Shown piece by piece: positions 48,205-58,071 of a DNA stretch of 58,527 bases (position 1 is the first letter of the stretch; every line of letters starts with the position of its first letter). The translations under genes and the position numbers were made by a program. The DNA is from Spirochaetota bacterium (GTDB lineage: Bacteria > Spirochaetota > Spirochaetia > CADAEX01). The stretch is taken from NCBI GenBank assembly GCA_009786125.1, contig WQTU01000135.1, positions 1 to 58,527 on the forward strand. Direction: 5' to 3'. The notes beneath the pieces are model-generated. The model was not told the DNA's origin, made no database searches, and worked only from the letters and a program-made list of their open reading frames with translations.

Positions 48205-48636
48205 CTAGCAACTTGGCGCAAACTCTTTGTCTTCGATGTTTTTAAAGTGCGGCACAAACTTTTTGTCGCTGTCTGCAATGTGGGTAAGAAGCCAGTCCTT
48301 GAGAAAAAGTGCAAAATCGAGAGGAACACATGTCCCTTCCTCAAATTTTTTTATCTGCCTTAACACTTCTGCTGTAAATTGATCATGCTCCGCATTATGA
48401 GCCGCATACTCAGGATAGTTTACCTTTTGCATAAATCTTTCTTCTGTAGCAAAGTGGATTTTTACATAGTTGACAGCATTCTGAACAGTGCGTAAAAAAG
48501 TAATTGCCGCATCAGACCCATCACAGCCCTTGAGCAAAGCATTGGTCATTGCCACCAGTTCCTTATGCTGATTATCTATCAATACCGATCCTACAGAATA
48601 CCCATCTTGCCATTCTATTTCATGATTTTTGGACAC
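48205..48636 (-). CDS. Bacteriohemerythrin
   Basis: IDNQHKELVAMTNALL; HFATEERFMQKVNYPEYAAHNAEHDQF; HIADSDKKF. Confidence 0.94.
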   Translation of the reverse strand: MSKNHEIEWQDGYSVGSVLIDNQHKELVAMTNALLKGCDGSDAAITFLRTVQNAVNYVKIHFATEERFMQKVNYPEYAAHNAEHDQFTAEVLRQIKKFEEGTCVPLDFALFLKDWLLTHIADSDKKFVPHFKNIEDKEFAPSC

Positions 48637-48811
48637 ATAATTCTCCTCTAAGAACAGATAATTTAATTATATACTGAAAGCACGAAAAAAGCAATATCTC
48701 GCGCCTCAACTACCTGCTAGTATGCTTGCTGGCTGTTACAAGTAACCATTTACGATCTATCACGAACAAGTGGAATTATCAGAAAAAAAATAATTTTTTA
48801 AAATATTTTTC

Positions 48812-48840
48812 TTGACAAATAGTTCTTTCTGCTGTATGTT
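48812..48840 (+). promoter_or_regulatory. Consensus-like sigma70 promoter for TrpB2-like gene
   Basis: TTGACA (48812-48817), 17-nt spacer, TATGTT (48835-48840). Confidence 0.75.
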
Positions 48841-48870
48841 TCTATATACAGAATCGTTTCTGCATATAGA
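48841..48870 (+). promoter_or_regulatory. 5'UTR hairpin upstream of TrpB2-like gene
   Basis: tctatatacaga-atcgtt-tctgcatataga, 11/12 paired. Confidence 0.6.
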
Positions 48871-48913
48871 AGCGTTGCGAAATACAAATTTTACAGCTTT
48901 TAAGGAGGCACAA

Positions 48914-50293
48914 ATGACACGATCAATCCCAACACGAATTTACTTAAACGAAGATGAGATGCCCAAATATTGGTATAATCTTAGAGCGGAGATGAAGGAA
49001 AAGCCGGACCCTATTTTACATCCGGGAACTTTAAAGCCGGTTGTCCACGCTGATATGGAACCGGTTTTCTGCAAAGAAGCAGTAAAACAGGAGCTTGACG
49101 ATAATACAAGACTTATTCCAATCCCCGAAGGGATTCAGGATTTTTACCGCGCATACCGGCCTTCGGCATTAATCCGCGCGTATTATCTGGAAAAAGAGCT
49201 GGGAACCCCGGCAGAAATTTACTACAAATTCGAAGGAACCAATACTTCCGGAAGCCATAAACTTAACTCTGCGGGACCGCAGGCTTTTTACGCAAAGCAG
49301 GAGGGAATCCAGAGTCTTACTACAGAAACCGGCGCAGGTCAATGGGGAACAGCTTTGTCTATGGCATGTGGTTTTTACGGGCTTGATTTAACTGTATATA
49401 TGGTAAGGGTTAGCTCGGAGCAAAAACCCTACCGCAAAGCAGTAATGGAAACATACGGCGCAAAAGTTATTCCTTCGCCATCGAACACTACAGAGGCCGG
49501 CCGCAAGATTCTGGCGAGCGACCCAAATACCGGCGGCTCTCTTGGCTGCGCAATATCTGAGGCTATTGAAACTGCTGTCAAGACCGACAAGTGTCGTTAT
49601 GTGCTTGGAAGCGTACTTAACCACGTAGCGCTGCATCAGTCTATAATAGGACTGGAAACCAAAACCGCTTTGGACAAATATGGAATAAAGCCGGACATTA
49701 TTATAGCTTGTGCCGGCGGCGGTTCCAATCTTGCCGGGCTCATTGCTCCATTTATGGGAGAAAAACTTACCGGCAAATCCAATGCGCGATTTATTGCTGT
49801 GGAACCTGCATCCTGCCCAACGCTTACCCGAGGGCGTTATGTTTATGACTTTGGGGACAGCGCGCAGACAACCCCGCTCTTGCGTATGTACACTTTGGGC
49901 GGCAGCTTTATGCCTTCCAAAAATCATGCAGGCGGGCTGCGTTACCACGGCATGAGTCCTATTGTGAGCAAGCTTTTTCACGACGGACATCTTGAAGCGC
50001 GTTCAGAGAATCAGACTGATATTTTTGATGCAGCCATACGCTTTATGAAAACCGAAGGAATTTTGCCGGCGCCTGAATCTGCTCATGCAATAAAAGTTGC
50101 CATAGACGAAGCCCTGGAATGTAAAAAATCAGGAGAAAAAAAAGTTATTGTCTTTGGACTTAGCGGCACAGGTTATTTTGATCTCTCTGCTTACATGGCC
50201 TATAACGCAAAAACTCTTACTGATATGGTTCCTTCAGACGAGGATCTGGAACGCGGCTTTGCTTCTATACCGAACATACCGCAGAATAAATAG
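48914..50293 (+). CDS. TrpB2-type tryptophan synthase beta-like PLP enzyme
   Basis: KFEGTNTSGSHKLNSAGPQAFYAKQEG; TETGAGQWGTALSMAC; true ATG at 48914 after AGGAGG, not the tracked 48812 start. Confidence 0.93.
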   Translation: MTRSIPTRIYLNEDEMPKYWYNLRAEMKEKPDPILHPGTLKPVVHADMEPVFCKEAVKQELDDNTRLIPIPEGIQDFYRAYRPSALIRAYYLEKELGTPAEIYYKFEGTNTSGSHKLNSAGPQAFYAKQEGIQSLTTETGAGQWGTALSMACGFYGLDLTVYMVRVSSEQKPYRKAVMETYGAKVIPSPSNTTEAGRKILASDPNTGGSLGCAISEAIETAVKTDKCRYVLGSVLNHVALHQSIIGLETKTALDKYGIKPDIIIACAGGGSNLAGLIAPFMGEKLTGKSNARFIAVEPASCPTLTRGRYVYDFGDSAQTTPLLRMYTLGGSFMPSKNHAGGLRYHGMSPIVSKLFHDGHLEARSENQTDIFDAAIRFMKTEGILPAPESAHAIKVAIDEALECKKSGEKKVIVFGLSGTGYFDLSAYMAYNAKTLTDMVPSDEDLERGFASIPNIPQNK

Positions 50294-50494
50294 AATAAAA
50301 GGTATTACGTGCAAAGCACGTATCGCGACATCCGTGTCGCTGCGCCGGGCGTGGTGTCCATGCAGCAGTGCACCCCGCACTGCTGGCGCGTGCTCCGCTG
50401 CAAGCAGCGGGGTACGCGACTCTTTTGTTAGCCACCTCGCTAGGTTATGTGCAAGCCAGGCTTGCCCGCAACCCTCGCTTCGATGGCTAATAAC
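50294..50494 (+). repeat. Palindrome-rich repeat family 2, copy C
   Basis: AATAAAAGGTATTA...GCGGGGTACGCG ACTCTTTTGTTAGCCACCTCGCTAGGTTATGTGCAAGCCAGGCTTGCCCGCAACCCTCGCTTCGATGGCTAATAAC. Confidence 0.82.
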
Positions 50495-50609
50495 GTAATC
50501 TGCCTGGAGCATAAGGCATAAACCGAGTATTCCATAACAATCATTCAAAATTCAATCATCATATTGTTTTTTGATGGCAATAGAAAAAAATGCTCGTTAG
50601 AAAAAACTA

Positions 50610-50633
50610 ATTATTATTATTATTATTATTATT
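50610..50633. repeat. (ATT)8 trinucleotide microsatellite just upstream of permease gene
   Basis: Read directly. Confidence 0.95.
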
Positions 50634-50657
50634 GAAAAAATTTTGGAGAAACTAGAG

Positions 50658-52073
50658 ATGCCGAAAAAAATAAAAATCTCTTTATTAGGATGTGCATTAT
50701 TGCTTTTTTTTGCTGTTATTATAATGGTGGCAAAGCCTTTTTCAGAAAACATGAGCGAGACAGCTCATTTCATGCTGGGCGGAATCATAGTTGCATTAGG
50801 CATATGGATTTTTAAACCTTTTAATCTGCCTTACGCAGTAGGCGGATTATTTTTGGCTATGTTTGCCTTGATTCTCGGTCTTGCGCCAGCAGTTGTGTTT
50901 TCCGGGTTTTCACAACCAGCAGTATGGACGTTAATTCCGGCACTTTTCTTTGGTTATACACTGCAAAAAACCGGACTGGGGAAAAGGATCGCCTTTGAAA
51001 TTATTAAATTGTTCAAACCTTCCTATGGAAGCCTTGTTTTGGCATTGGTCTTGATAGGTATTGTATTAAGCATATTAACCCCGTCTATCACTGTGCGTGT
51101 GGCTATTATCATTCCCATAGCTTTGCAATGCTGCGAGTTATGTAAACTTGAAAAAAGGTCTAAAGGCAATTCACTGATTCTTTTGACGGCATTTGCTATG
51201 GCTCTTATTCCCGGCTCAGGCTGGTTATCCGGGCTTCTCAGCGGACCAATTATGCAAAGTATGTTTGAAAATGCGGGTATGGAGAACATTCTCACATTCA
51301 GAAGTTGGTTCGACATATTGTTTCTGCCAATGATGCTTGTAACCGCAATTGTTGCGGTTGGCGGTCTGATTTTATTAAGACCGAGTATACCAATTTCAAA
51401 AAATATAATCGACGAAATTAAAGCGCGGCCAACTGAAAAAATCAGCCGGCATGAATGCATAACTGCACTTGTACTTAGTGGTGTATTTGTAATGTTTTTA
51501 ACAAGCAGTTTGCACGGCATCCCTGATGTGGCGGTGTGTTTGGCAGCAGTATTTATATTTTATATTTCCGGTGTGCTGGAATCCAAAGATTTTAATACAG
51601 GGGTCAATTGGGATTTAGTAATTTTTATCGGCATTGCAATAAGTTTGGGGCCAATATTTTTTGAAACAGGCATTTCACAATGGCTTGCAGGAATAATAGT
51701 ACCTGCAATAAGTCCTATTACAGGTAATCCGTGGGTATTCGTTTTTGTAATTACAACAATTATGTTCTTGTGGAGATTTGTAGATGTAGCGATTTTTATT
51801 CCTACCATGGCGATTGTAATCCCTATTCTCCCGGACATTCAAGCAGAACATCAAATTCATCCGCTAATTTGGGTGGCTGTTCTCGCCATGGCATCAAATG
51901 CATTTTTCATGACGTATCAGAACATATGGGCCATGATGAGCCGCTCCATGGCAGGAGACAGAGCGTGGGAAAATGAGCACCTGAGTAAATATGGCGTTAT
52001 ATATTTTGCAGCATGTATGATTGCGCTAACGGTTGCAATTCCCATGTGGATCAATGCCGGATTATTTGGATAA
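50658..52073 (+). CDS. SLC13/DASS-type permease (anion/carboxylate transporter family)
   Basis: SILTPSITVRVAIIIPIALQ; VNWDLVIFIGIAISLGPIF; SD GGAG then ATG at 50658. Confidence 0.85.
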   Translation: MPKKIKISLLGCALLLFFAVIIMVAKPFSENMSETAHFMLGGIIVALGIWIFKPFNLPYAVGGLFLAMFALILGLAPAVVFSGFSQPAVWTLIPALFFGYTLQKTGLGKRIAFEIIKLFKPSYGSLVLALVLIGIVLSILTPSITVRVAIIIPIALQCCELCKLEKRSKGNSLILLTAFAMALIPGSGWLSGLLSGPIMQSMFENAGMENILTFRSWFDILFLPMMLVTAIVAVGGLILLRPSIPISKNIIDEIKARPTEKISRHECITALVLSGVFVMFLTSSLHGIPDVAVCLAAVFIFYISGVLESKDFNTGVNWDLVIFIGIAISLGPIFFETGISQWLAGIIVPAISPITGNPWVFVFVITTIMFLWRFVDVAIFIPTMAIVIPILPDIQAEHQIHPLIWVAVLAMASNAFFMTYQNIWAMMSRSMAGDRAWENEHLSKYGVIYFAACMIALTVAIPMWINAGLFG

Positions 52074-52106
52074 AAAAACAAAACATAAAAATCGGGGGGT
52101 ACTAAA

Positions 52107-53129
52107 ATGATGATTAAAGAAGCAATTATTCAACTAGCGAATAAGCAAGATTTGACCTATGAAACTGCCGAAATGGTAATGAATGAGATTATGATAGGCG
52201 AAGCATCGCCGGTGCAGATGAGCGCGTACCTTACGGCTCTTAGCCTGAAAGGTGAAACTATTGATGAAATCACAGCATCGGCTTCAGGTATGCGTAAACA
52301 TTGCATACGGCTTCTGCACGACATTGATGCTTTGGAAATTGTAGGCACAGGCGGTGATGGTGCAAATACATTTAATATTTCCACGGCCGCGGCAATAATC
52401 ACAGCCGCAGCCGGAGTGCCGGTAGCGAAACACGGCAACCGCAGCGCGTCAAGCAAATGCGGAGCAGCCGATGTGTTAGAAACGCTTGGTGTAAATATCA
52501 ATCTCACGCCTGAAAAAAGTGCTAAGTTGTTAAAAGATATTGGTATTTGTTTTCTGTTTGCGCAAAACTATCACATTGCTATGAAGTATGTCTCGCCCAT
52601 TCGCCGAGAACTGGCAATACGAACAGTTTTTAACATATTGGGACCACTGACTAATCCGGCAGGCGCAAAGATGGAGTTGATGGGAGTATATGACAGCGAT
52701 TTGGTTGAACCGTTAGCGCAAGTGTTATGTAATTTGGGTGTTAAAAGCGCAATGGTGGTCCACGGCGAAGATGGCTTGGATGAAATATCATTGTGCGCAC
52801 CAACGAAGGTGTGTGAAGTTAAAAATGGCTGGACTCGCTCGTACATAATTACGCCGGAGCAATTTGGTTTTGAACGTTGCAGCAAGTTGGATTTACAGGG
52901 CGGTTCACCGTTCGAAAACGCAGAAATACTTAAAGCAATATTGCGCGGTGAAGATAGTCCGAATTATAACCATAAACGGAACGCTGTAGTCTTAAATGCT
53001 GCCGCCGCACTGTATATTTCAGGTAAGTATGAATCCATTGAAGCATCCGTTAAAGTTGCACACAATGTAATAAAAAGCGGTGCGTCAATCGCTAAGTTAA
53101 ACGAATTTATACGTTATTCAAACCAGTAA
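52107..53129 (+). CDS. trpD: Anthranilate phosphoribosyltransferase
   Basis: EIVGTGGDGANTFNISTAAAIITAAAGVPVAKHGNRSASSKCGAADVLE. Confidence 0.97.
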   Translation: MMIKEAIIQLANKQDLTYETAEMVMNEIMIGEASPVQMSAYLTALSLKGETIDEITASASGMRKHCIRLLHDIDALEIVGTGGDGANTFNISTAAAIITAAAGVPVAKHGNRSASSKCGAADVLETLGVNINLTPEKSAKLLKDIGICFLFAQNYHIAMKYVSPIRRELAIRTVFNILGPLTNPAGAKMELMGVYDSDLVEPLAQVLCNLGVKSAMVVHGEDGLDEISLCAPTKVCEVKNGWTRSYIITPEQFGFERCSKLDLQGGSPFENAEILKAILRGEDSPNYNHKRNAVVLNAAAALYISGKYESIEASVKVAHNVIKSGASIAKLNEFIRYSNQ

Positions 53130-53137
53130 AAAAGGAA

Positions 53138-53941
53138 GTGAGCCAATTGAACATATTGCATGAAATAGCGGAACGCACAAAAGAAAGGGTCGAAATGCAA
53201 AAAAAGATGCTGCCTTCGTCACAAATTATTGAATTAGCGCAAGCGATAGGCGGCAACAGCTTTCTTTTTGAAGATGCGCTAAAAACCGATGATATTGCCT
53301 TTATTTGCGAAATAAAAAAGGCATCACCCTCAAAGGGAGTGATTGCCGAGGACTTTCCCTATGTGCAAATTGCGCGGGAGTACGAAGCTGCGGGGGCGGC
53401 GGCGATTTCTGTATTAACCGAGCCTTTTTATTTTAAAGGTCACGATAAATATTTGCGTGAAATTGCCGACGAAGTATCAATTCCATTGCTGCGCAAGGAT
53501 TTTACCGTTGACAGCTATATGATTTATGAGGCGAAATTATTAGGTGCAAGCGCAGTTTTGCTGATTTGTACACTCCTTGATTTTGACACACTTGCGGAGT
53601 ATATAGCTATTGCCCACAGGATCGGACTTTCTGCACTTGTGGAAGCGCATAATGAAAACGAAGTTGATATGGCTGTAAAAGCAGGTGCAAGAATTATCGG
53701 CATTAATAACAGGGATTTAAAGACGTTTGAAATTGATATGACATTGAGCGAAAAACTAAAACTACTTGTGCCTTCAAACATAATTTTTGTTTCAGAAAGC
53801 GGCATTAAAACACCAGAAGATGTAACAAAGTTGCGTGAAATAAATGCAGATGCTGTTTTAATTGGCGAAACAATAATGCAAAGCAACGATAAATACGGTG
53901 CAATACTGCGTTTGCGGGGTGATAACATTGACAAAAGTTAA
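53138..53941 (+). CDS. trpC: Indole-3-glycerol phosphate synthase
   Basis: FICEIKKASPSKGVIAEDFPYVQIAREYEAAGAAAISVLTEPFYFKG. Confidence 0.96.
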   Translation: MSQLNILHEIAERTKERVEMQKKMLPSSQIIELAQAIGGNSFLFEDALKTDDIAFICEIKKASPSKGVIAEDFPYVQIAREYEAAGAAAISVLTEPFYFKGHDKYLREIADEVSIPLLRKDFTVDSYMIYEAKLLGASAVLLICTLLDFDTLAEYIAIAHRIGLSALVEAHNENEVDMAVKAGARIIGINNRDLKTFEIDMTLSEKLKLLVPSNIIFVSESGIKTPEDVTKLREINADAVLIGETIMQSNDKYGAILRLRGDNIDKS

Positions 53942-54527
53942 AATTTGCGGGCTAACACGATTATGCGATGTAGATGCTGTAAATATTGAAAAACCAGATT
54001 ATGCAGGATTCGTGTTTGCAAACAGCCGCCGCAGAGTTACATCCGCGCAGGCGATGGAGCTTAGAAGTAAACTGGCAAATGAAATAATCTCGGTGGGAGT
54101 GTTCGTTAACGAATCGATTGAGAATATTTTGCCTTTAGTGCAAAATGGCGTTATCGAAATGATTCAGCTTCATGGTAAAGAGAATGAAGAATATATAGAA
54201 AGGCTAAAAAAATTGACAGATAAACCTATTATCAAAGCTATCTCGGTTCTAAACGCCGGGGATGTGCAAAAATGGGCATTAACCTCTGCTGATTACCTCT
54301 TACTTGATAACAAAGACGGCGGCACAGGTCAGGCATTTGATTGGAGTTTAATTGGCGAAATAGGTAAGCCTTATTTTTTAGCTGGCGGACTGGATGTGAA
54401 TAACGTTGTAAATGCTATAAGCCAAACAACGCCTTTTGCTGCAGATACCAGCAGCGGCGTAGAAACAGATGGGTTAAAAGACCCGTGGAAAATAAAAGAA
54501 TTTATCAGGAGGGTTAAACATGGGTAA
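53928..54527 (+). CDS. trpF: Phosphoribosylanthranilate isomerase
   Basis: [43 protein letters not shown]; likely TTG (53928) or GTG (53919) start overlapping trpC. Confidence 0.95.
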   Translation: MTKVKICGLTRLCDVDAVNIEKPDYAGFVFANSRRRVTSAQAMELRSKLANEIISVGVFVNESIENILPLVQNGVIEMIQLHGKENEEYIERLKKLTDKPIIKAISVLNAGDVQKWALTSADYLLLDNKDGGTGQAFDWSLIGEIGKPYFLAGGLDVNNVVNAISQTTPFAADTSSGVETDGLKDPWKIKEFIRRVKHG

Positions 54528-55707
54528 GAAAAAAGGGCGATTTGGTGAATATGGCGGTCAGTATATTCCTGAAACCTTAATGAGTGCCGTGCAAGACTTG
54601 GAGAAGTCGTATCTGCTGTATAAAGATGATGCGATTTTTCAAAAGGAATTTATGGATTTGCTGAAGAACTACGCCGGCAGACCGTCTTTACTATATTATG
54701 CCGAAAAAATGACTGCCGATCTCGGTGGAGCAAAAATCTACTTGAAGCGCGAAGATTTGAATCATACAGGTTCACATAAAATCAACAACGTGCTGGGGCA
54801 AGCTTTACTTGCGAAAAAGATGGGTAAAACTCGCATAATCGCCGAAACAGGCGCAGGGCAGCATGGCGTAGCAACTGCAACAGCCGCAACGTTGATGGAT
54901 ATGGAATGTGAAATTTTCATGGGCAAGGAAGATACCGAAAGGCAAGCCCTTAACGTGTATAGAATGGAGCTTCTTGGCGCAAAAGTCAACACAGTAACAA
55001 GCGGTACAATGACGCTGAAGGATGCCGTTAATGAAACCATGCGAGAATGGGTTTCAAGAATAAACGATACACATTATATTCTTGGCTCAATAGTTGGTCC
55101 TCATCCGTTCCCAATGATGGTTCGTGATTTTCAGCGAGTAATCAGCAAGGAGTTAAAGGAACAAATACTACAGGCAGAGGGAAAGCTTCCCGATACTGTA
55201 ATTGCATGTGTAGGCGGCGGCAGCAACGCAATTGGCGCATTTTATGAATTTATAAACGATGATACTGTGCAACTGATAGGCTGCGAAGCCGCCGGGCTTG
55301 GTGTTAAAAACCCCAAAAATGCAGCTACCATTGCAAACGGTAAAGCCGGCATTTTTCATGGAATGAAAACATACTTCTGCCAAGATGACTATGGTCAAAT
55401 TGCGCCTGTATATTCCATTTCCGCAGGGCTTGATTATCCGGGCATAGGTCCCGAGCACGCATATCTTTCTGATACAAAACGTGCTGTTTACGTTCCGGTT
55501 ACGGATGCGGAAGCCGTGGATGCGTTCGAATATTTATCGCGGACAGAGGGCGTTATTCCTGCAATAGAAAGTGCGCACGCAGTAGCTTATGCGAAAAAAA
55601 TTGCACCTAAAATGAAAAAAGACCAAATTATTGTTGTAAATCTATCAGGCAGAGGCGATAAAGACGTTGCATCAATTGCAAGATATAAGGGGGTAAATAT
55701 TACATGA
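54520..55707 (+). CDS. trpB: Tryptophan synthase beta subunit
   Basis: [60 protein letters not shown]. Confidence 0.97.
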   Translation: MGKKKGRFGEYGGQYIPETLMSAVQDLEKSYLLYKDDAIFQKEFMDLLKNYAGRPSLLYYAEKMTADLGGAKIYLKREDLNHTGSHKINNVLGQALLAKKMGKTRIIAETGAGQHGVATATAATLMDMECEIFMGKEDTERQALNVYRMELLGAKVNTVTSGTMTLKDAVNETMREWVSRINDTHYILGSIVGPHPFPMMVRDFQRVISKELKEQILQAEGKLPDTVIACVGGGSNAIGAFYEFINDDTVQLIGCEAAGLGVKNPKNAATIANGKAGIFHGMKTYFCQDDYGQIAPVYSISAGLDYPGIGPEHAYLSDTKRAVYVPVTDAEAVDAFEYLSRTEGVIPAIESAHAVAYAKKIAPKMKKDQIIVVNLSGRGDKDVASIARYKGVNIT

Positions 55708-56489
55708 GTAATCGAATAGAAAATGTGTTTTCCGAATTAAAAAGAAATGGAAAAAAGGCACTCATTACGTTTATTACAGGCGGCGACCCGGATATTGAAG
55801 TAACGGGAAAACTTGTTTTGGCAATGGAAGCAGCAGGAGCCGACATAATTGAAATAGGCATCCCTTTTTCCGACCCGGTTGCCGAGGGCATTGTTATACA
55901 AGGAGCCAATGCTCGCGCTCTCGCAGGAGGATGTACTGTTGACAAGCTGTTTGATATGGTAAAAAGGCTTCGGGAAAAAACAAACATACCGTTATTGTTT
56001 ATGACCTACGCTAATCCAATATACGCGTACGGCAAAGAACGATTTATGGCAAAGTGTAAAGAAGTAGGTATTGACGGAATTATCGTCCCCGATGTGCCGT
56101 TTGAAGAAAAAGACGAATTTGAAAATGAGTGTACCCGTTACGGTGTATGTCTAATTTCATTGATTGCGCCTACATCCGGGGAACGAGCTGAAAAAATTGC
56201 ACTTGAAGCGCAAGGCTTTCTATACTGTGTTTCATCTCTTGGTGTTACCGGAACAAGAAACGATATAAACACAAATATTGCCGAATTGATAGAGCAAGTA
56301 AAAAAGGTATCGTCAATCCCGTGTGCGGTTGGGTTTGGAATATCTACACCTAAACAAGCATGTGATATGGCATCAATATCAGACGGCGTTATCGTAGGCA
56401 GTGCAATTGTTAAATTGATTGCTGAATTTGGCAGAGATAGTATAACCCTAGTAAAAGAATTCGTTGAAAAAATCAAGAGTAGCATGTAG
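55704..56489 (+). CDS. trpA: Tryptophan synthase alpha subunit
   Basis: [44 protein letters not shown]. Confidence 0.97.
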   Translation: MSNRIENVFSELKRNGKKALITFITGGDPDIEVTGKLVLAMEAAGADIIEIGIPFSDPVAEGIVIQGANARALAGGCTVDKLFDMVKRLREKTNIPLLFMTYANPIYAYGKERFMAKCKEVGIDGIIVPDVPFEEKDEFENECTRYGVCLISLIAPTSGERAEKIALEAQGFLYCVSSLGVTGTRNDINTNIAELIEQVKKVSSIPCAVGFGISTPKQACDMASISDGVIVGSAIVKLIAEFGRDSITLVKEFVEKIKSSM

Positions 56490-56589
56490 TAAATCATGAC
56501 ATGCTCACAAAGTATGTTAGGCGAAAAAAAGCGAGATAATTTTCAAAAAACGCATCCATGTACAATGAGCCAAAGAAAAGGTTAAAATT

Positions 56590-57483
56590 CTATTTTGATA
56601 TGTTCTCACTAAGCCACTTCAAAGCACCAGATACATTCTGCCAGACTTCGCCTGCCATGTATCTGTATGCATCAGCCTCGCTGGCACGACCTGGTGAATA
56701 TCCGCCAAACATTTTTTCTGCTTGCAATTCAGGCACATATTTCTTTTTTGGATTCAATAGAAATTCGGCCACATGAGGGTTTGCAATTATACCCTTTTTT
56801 AATGCATTTTTTGCTTTTACTTTATCATTTTTTTTAAAATGTAATAATGTTTTACTATACAACATAAAAGCAGAATTTTCTGGATAATCAGTAAGTATTT
56901 TCTCTGCTGGTTCGAGTTCATTTTCTGAAATCAACCAGTTAATAAGAATATAGCGAATACCTTGATTATCATTCGGGTTCAAAAGGAGCATCTCTTGATA
57001 CGTCTCTATAGCTTTTTTCCGATCTCCTAATGCCCAAAAAATATCTGCCAGTCCCGCCATAGCACGCATAAAAGGGCGGGTTTCTAATATTCCCCAAAAA
57101 TAACCTTTGTTTTCTTTAAAAAATTCCTTACCAAGAGCTTTTTTGCCTAATTCTATAGCTTGTGAATATAATTTTAAACATTCCTCCTTACTCTTACTTG
57201 ATTCTGCTATAATTACATAAGCATCAATACAATAAGGTGAAATACTCAAAGCTTTTTTTGCTAACGCGATCCTTTTTTTATCATTAAGCTCATCCCATGC
57301 ATCATAGACAAGTTCTTGAGCATTATGCAAATCATCCTTATTAAAAGGTGGCAGTCTATTAACTGTATCTTTTACAGTAGAATTATTAATATCTGATTGC
57401 AATTTTTTCTTTCCCATGTTTCCACTCCTGTATATCCTAAAATATTTTGATAAGCCCCTTAAAACAAATTTTATTATAATCAT
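56590..57483 (-). CDS. TPR-like protein (ST7-like)
   Basis: KKALSISPYCIDAYVIIAESSKSKEECLKLYSQAIELGKKALG; ETRPFMRAMAGLADIFWALGDRKKAIETYQEMLLLNPNDNQGIRYILI. Confidence 0.75.
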   Translation of the reverse strand: MIIIKFVLRGLSKYFRIYRSGNMGKKKLQSDINNSTVKDTVNRLPPFNKDDLHNAQELVYDAWDELNDKKRIALAKKALSISPYCIDAYVIIAESSKSKEECLKLYSQAIELGKKALGKEFFKENKGYFWGILETRPFMRAMAGLADIFWALGDRKKAIETYQEMLLLNPNDNQGIRYILINWLISENELEPAEKILTDYPENSAFMLYSKTLLHFKKNDKVKAKNALKKGIIANPHVAEFLLNPKKKYVPELQAEKMFGGYSPGRASEADAYRYMAGEVWQNVSGALKWLSENISK

Positions 57484-57670
57484 TCATTGAAGGATGGGCA
57501 ATGTATCTGATTTAAATAATTCTTAAACCTCAATTATTGCCATTGCACGGGTAAAAATTTGGACATTCCATAGGGTACATCCAAGAAACTGTAAAAACAT
57601 ATTAAAATTGCCTGAGTTTACATGAGGCTCTAGATTATATAAAAGTAATTAGGCATTAGTTTCACGCTTT

Positions 57671-58015
57671 TCATCGCCTAACAAACACAACTGTTGCACA
57701 ACTTGGATGATGAGGCATTTGCTTTTTTCGGTAACATTTTTCATGAGGCAACTCGTACCTTGCAAGCTCACCGCCAACAGCAGTCCCAAGTCCAACTACT
57801 CCGCCCCGGTTTTTCATCTGCTCATCAGTAAGTCTTTGACCGGCAGATACATTAAGAGTCTGCGTTACTCCTGCACCCAGCGCTCCGGCTATGATGTTCG
57901 TATTACTTGCTGTTTGGCTTGCATAACCACTGCTATCGCGAAACTGCTTAGCTGCGAAATGAATTATTAGCAGAAACAGACTACTCCACTTGTTTTCTCC
58001 AAGGGAAAGCTGTGC
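57671..58015 (-). pseudogene. Decayed gene remnant (fragment of a larger protein)
   Basis: Minus frame reads AAKQFRDSSGYASQTASNTNIIAGALGAGVTQTLNVSAGQRLTDEQMKNRGGVVGLGTAVGGELARYELPHE, no start or SD. Confidence 0.45.
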
Positions 58016-58071
58016 CTAAAAATAATGAAAAAGCTTGCTTTCCCGAAGTTTTTACAACCTGCAAGAAATAT

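Noticed and set aside
51023-51520. 165-aa minus ORF opposite the permease
   Set aside because: Shadow ORF; the permease strand has clear transmembrane coding and an SD.
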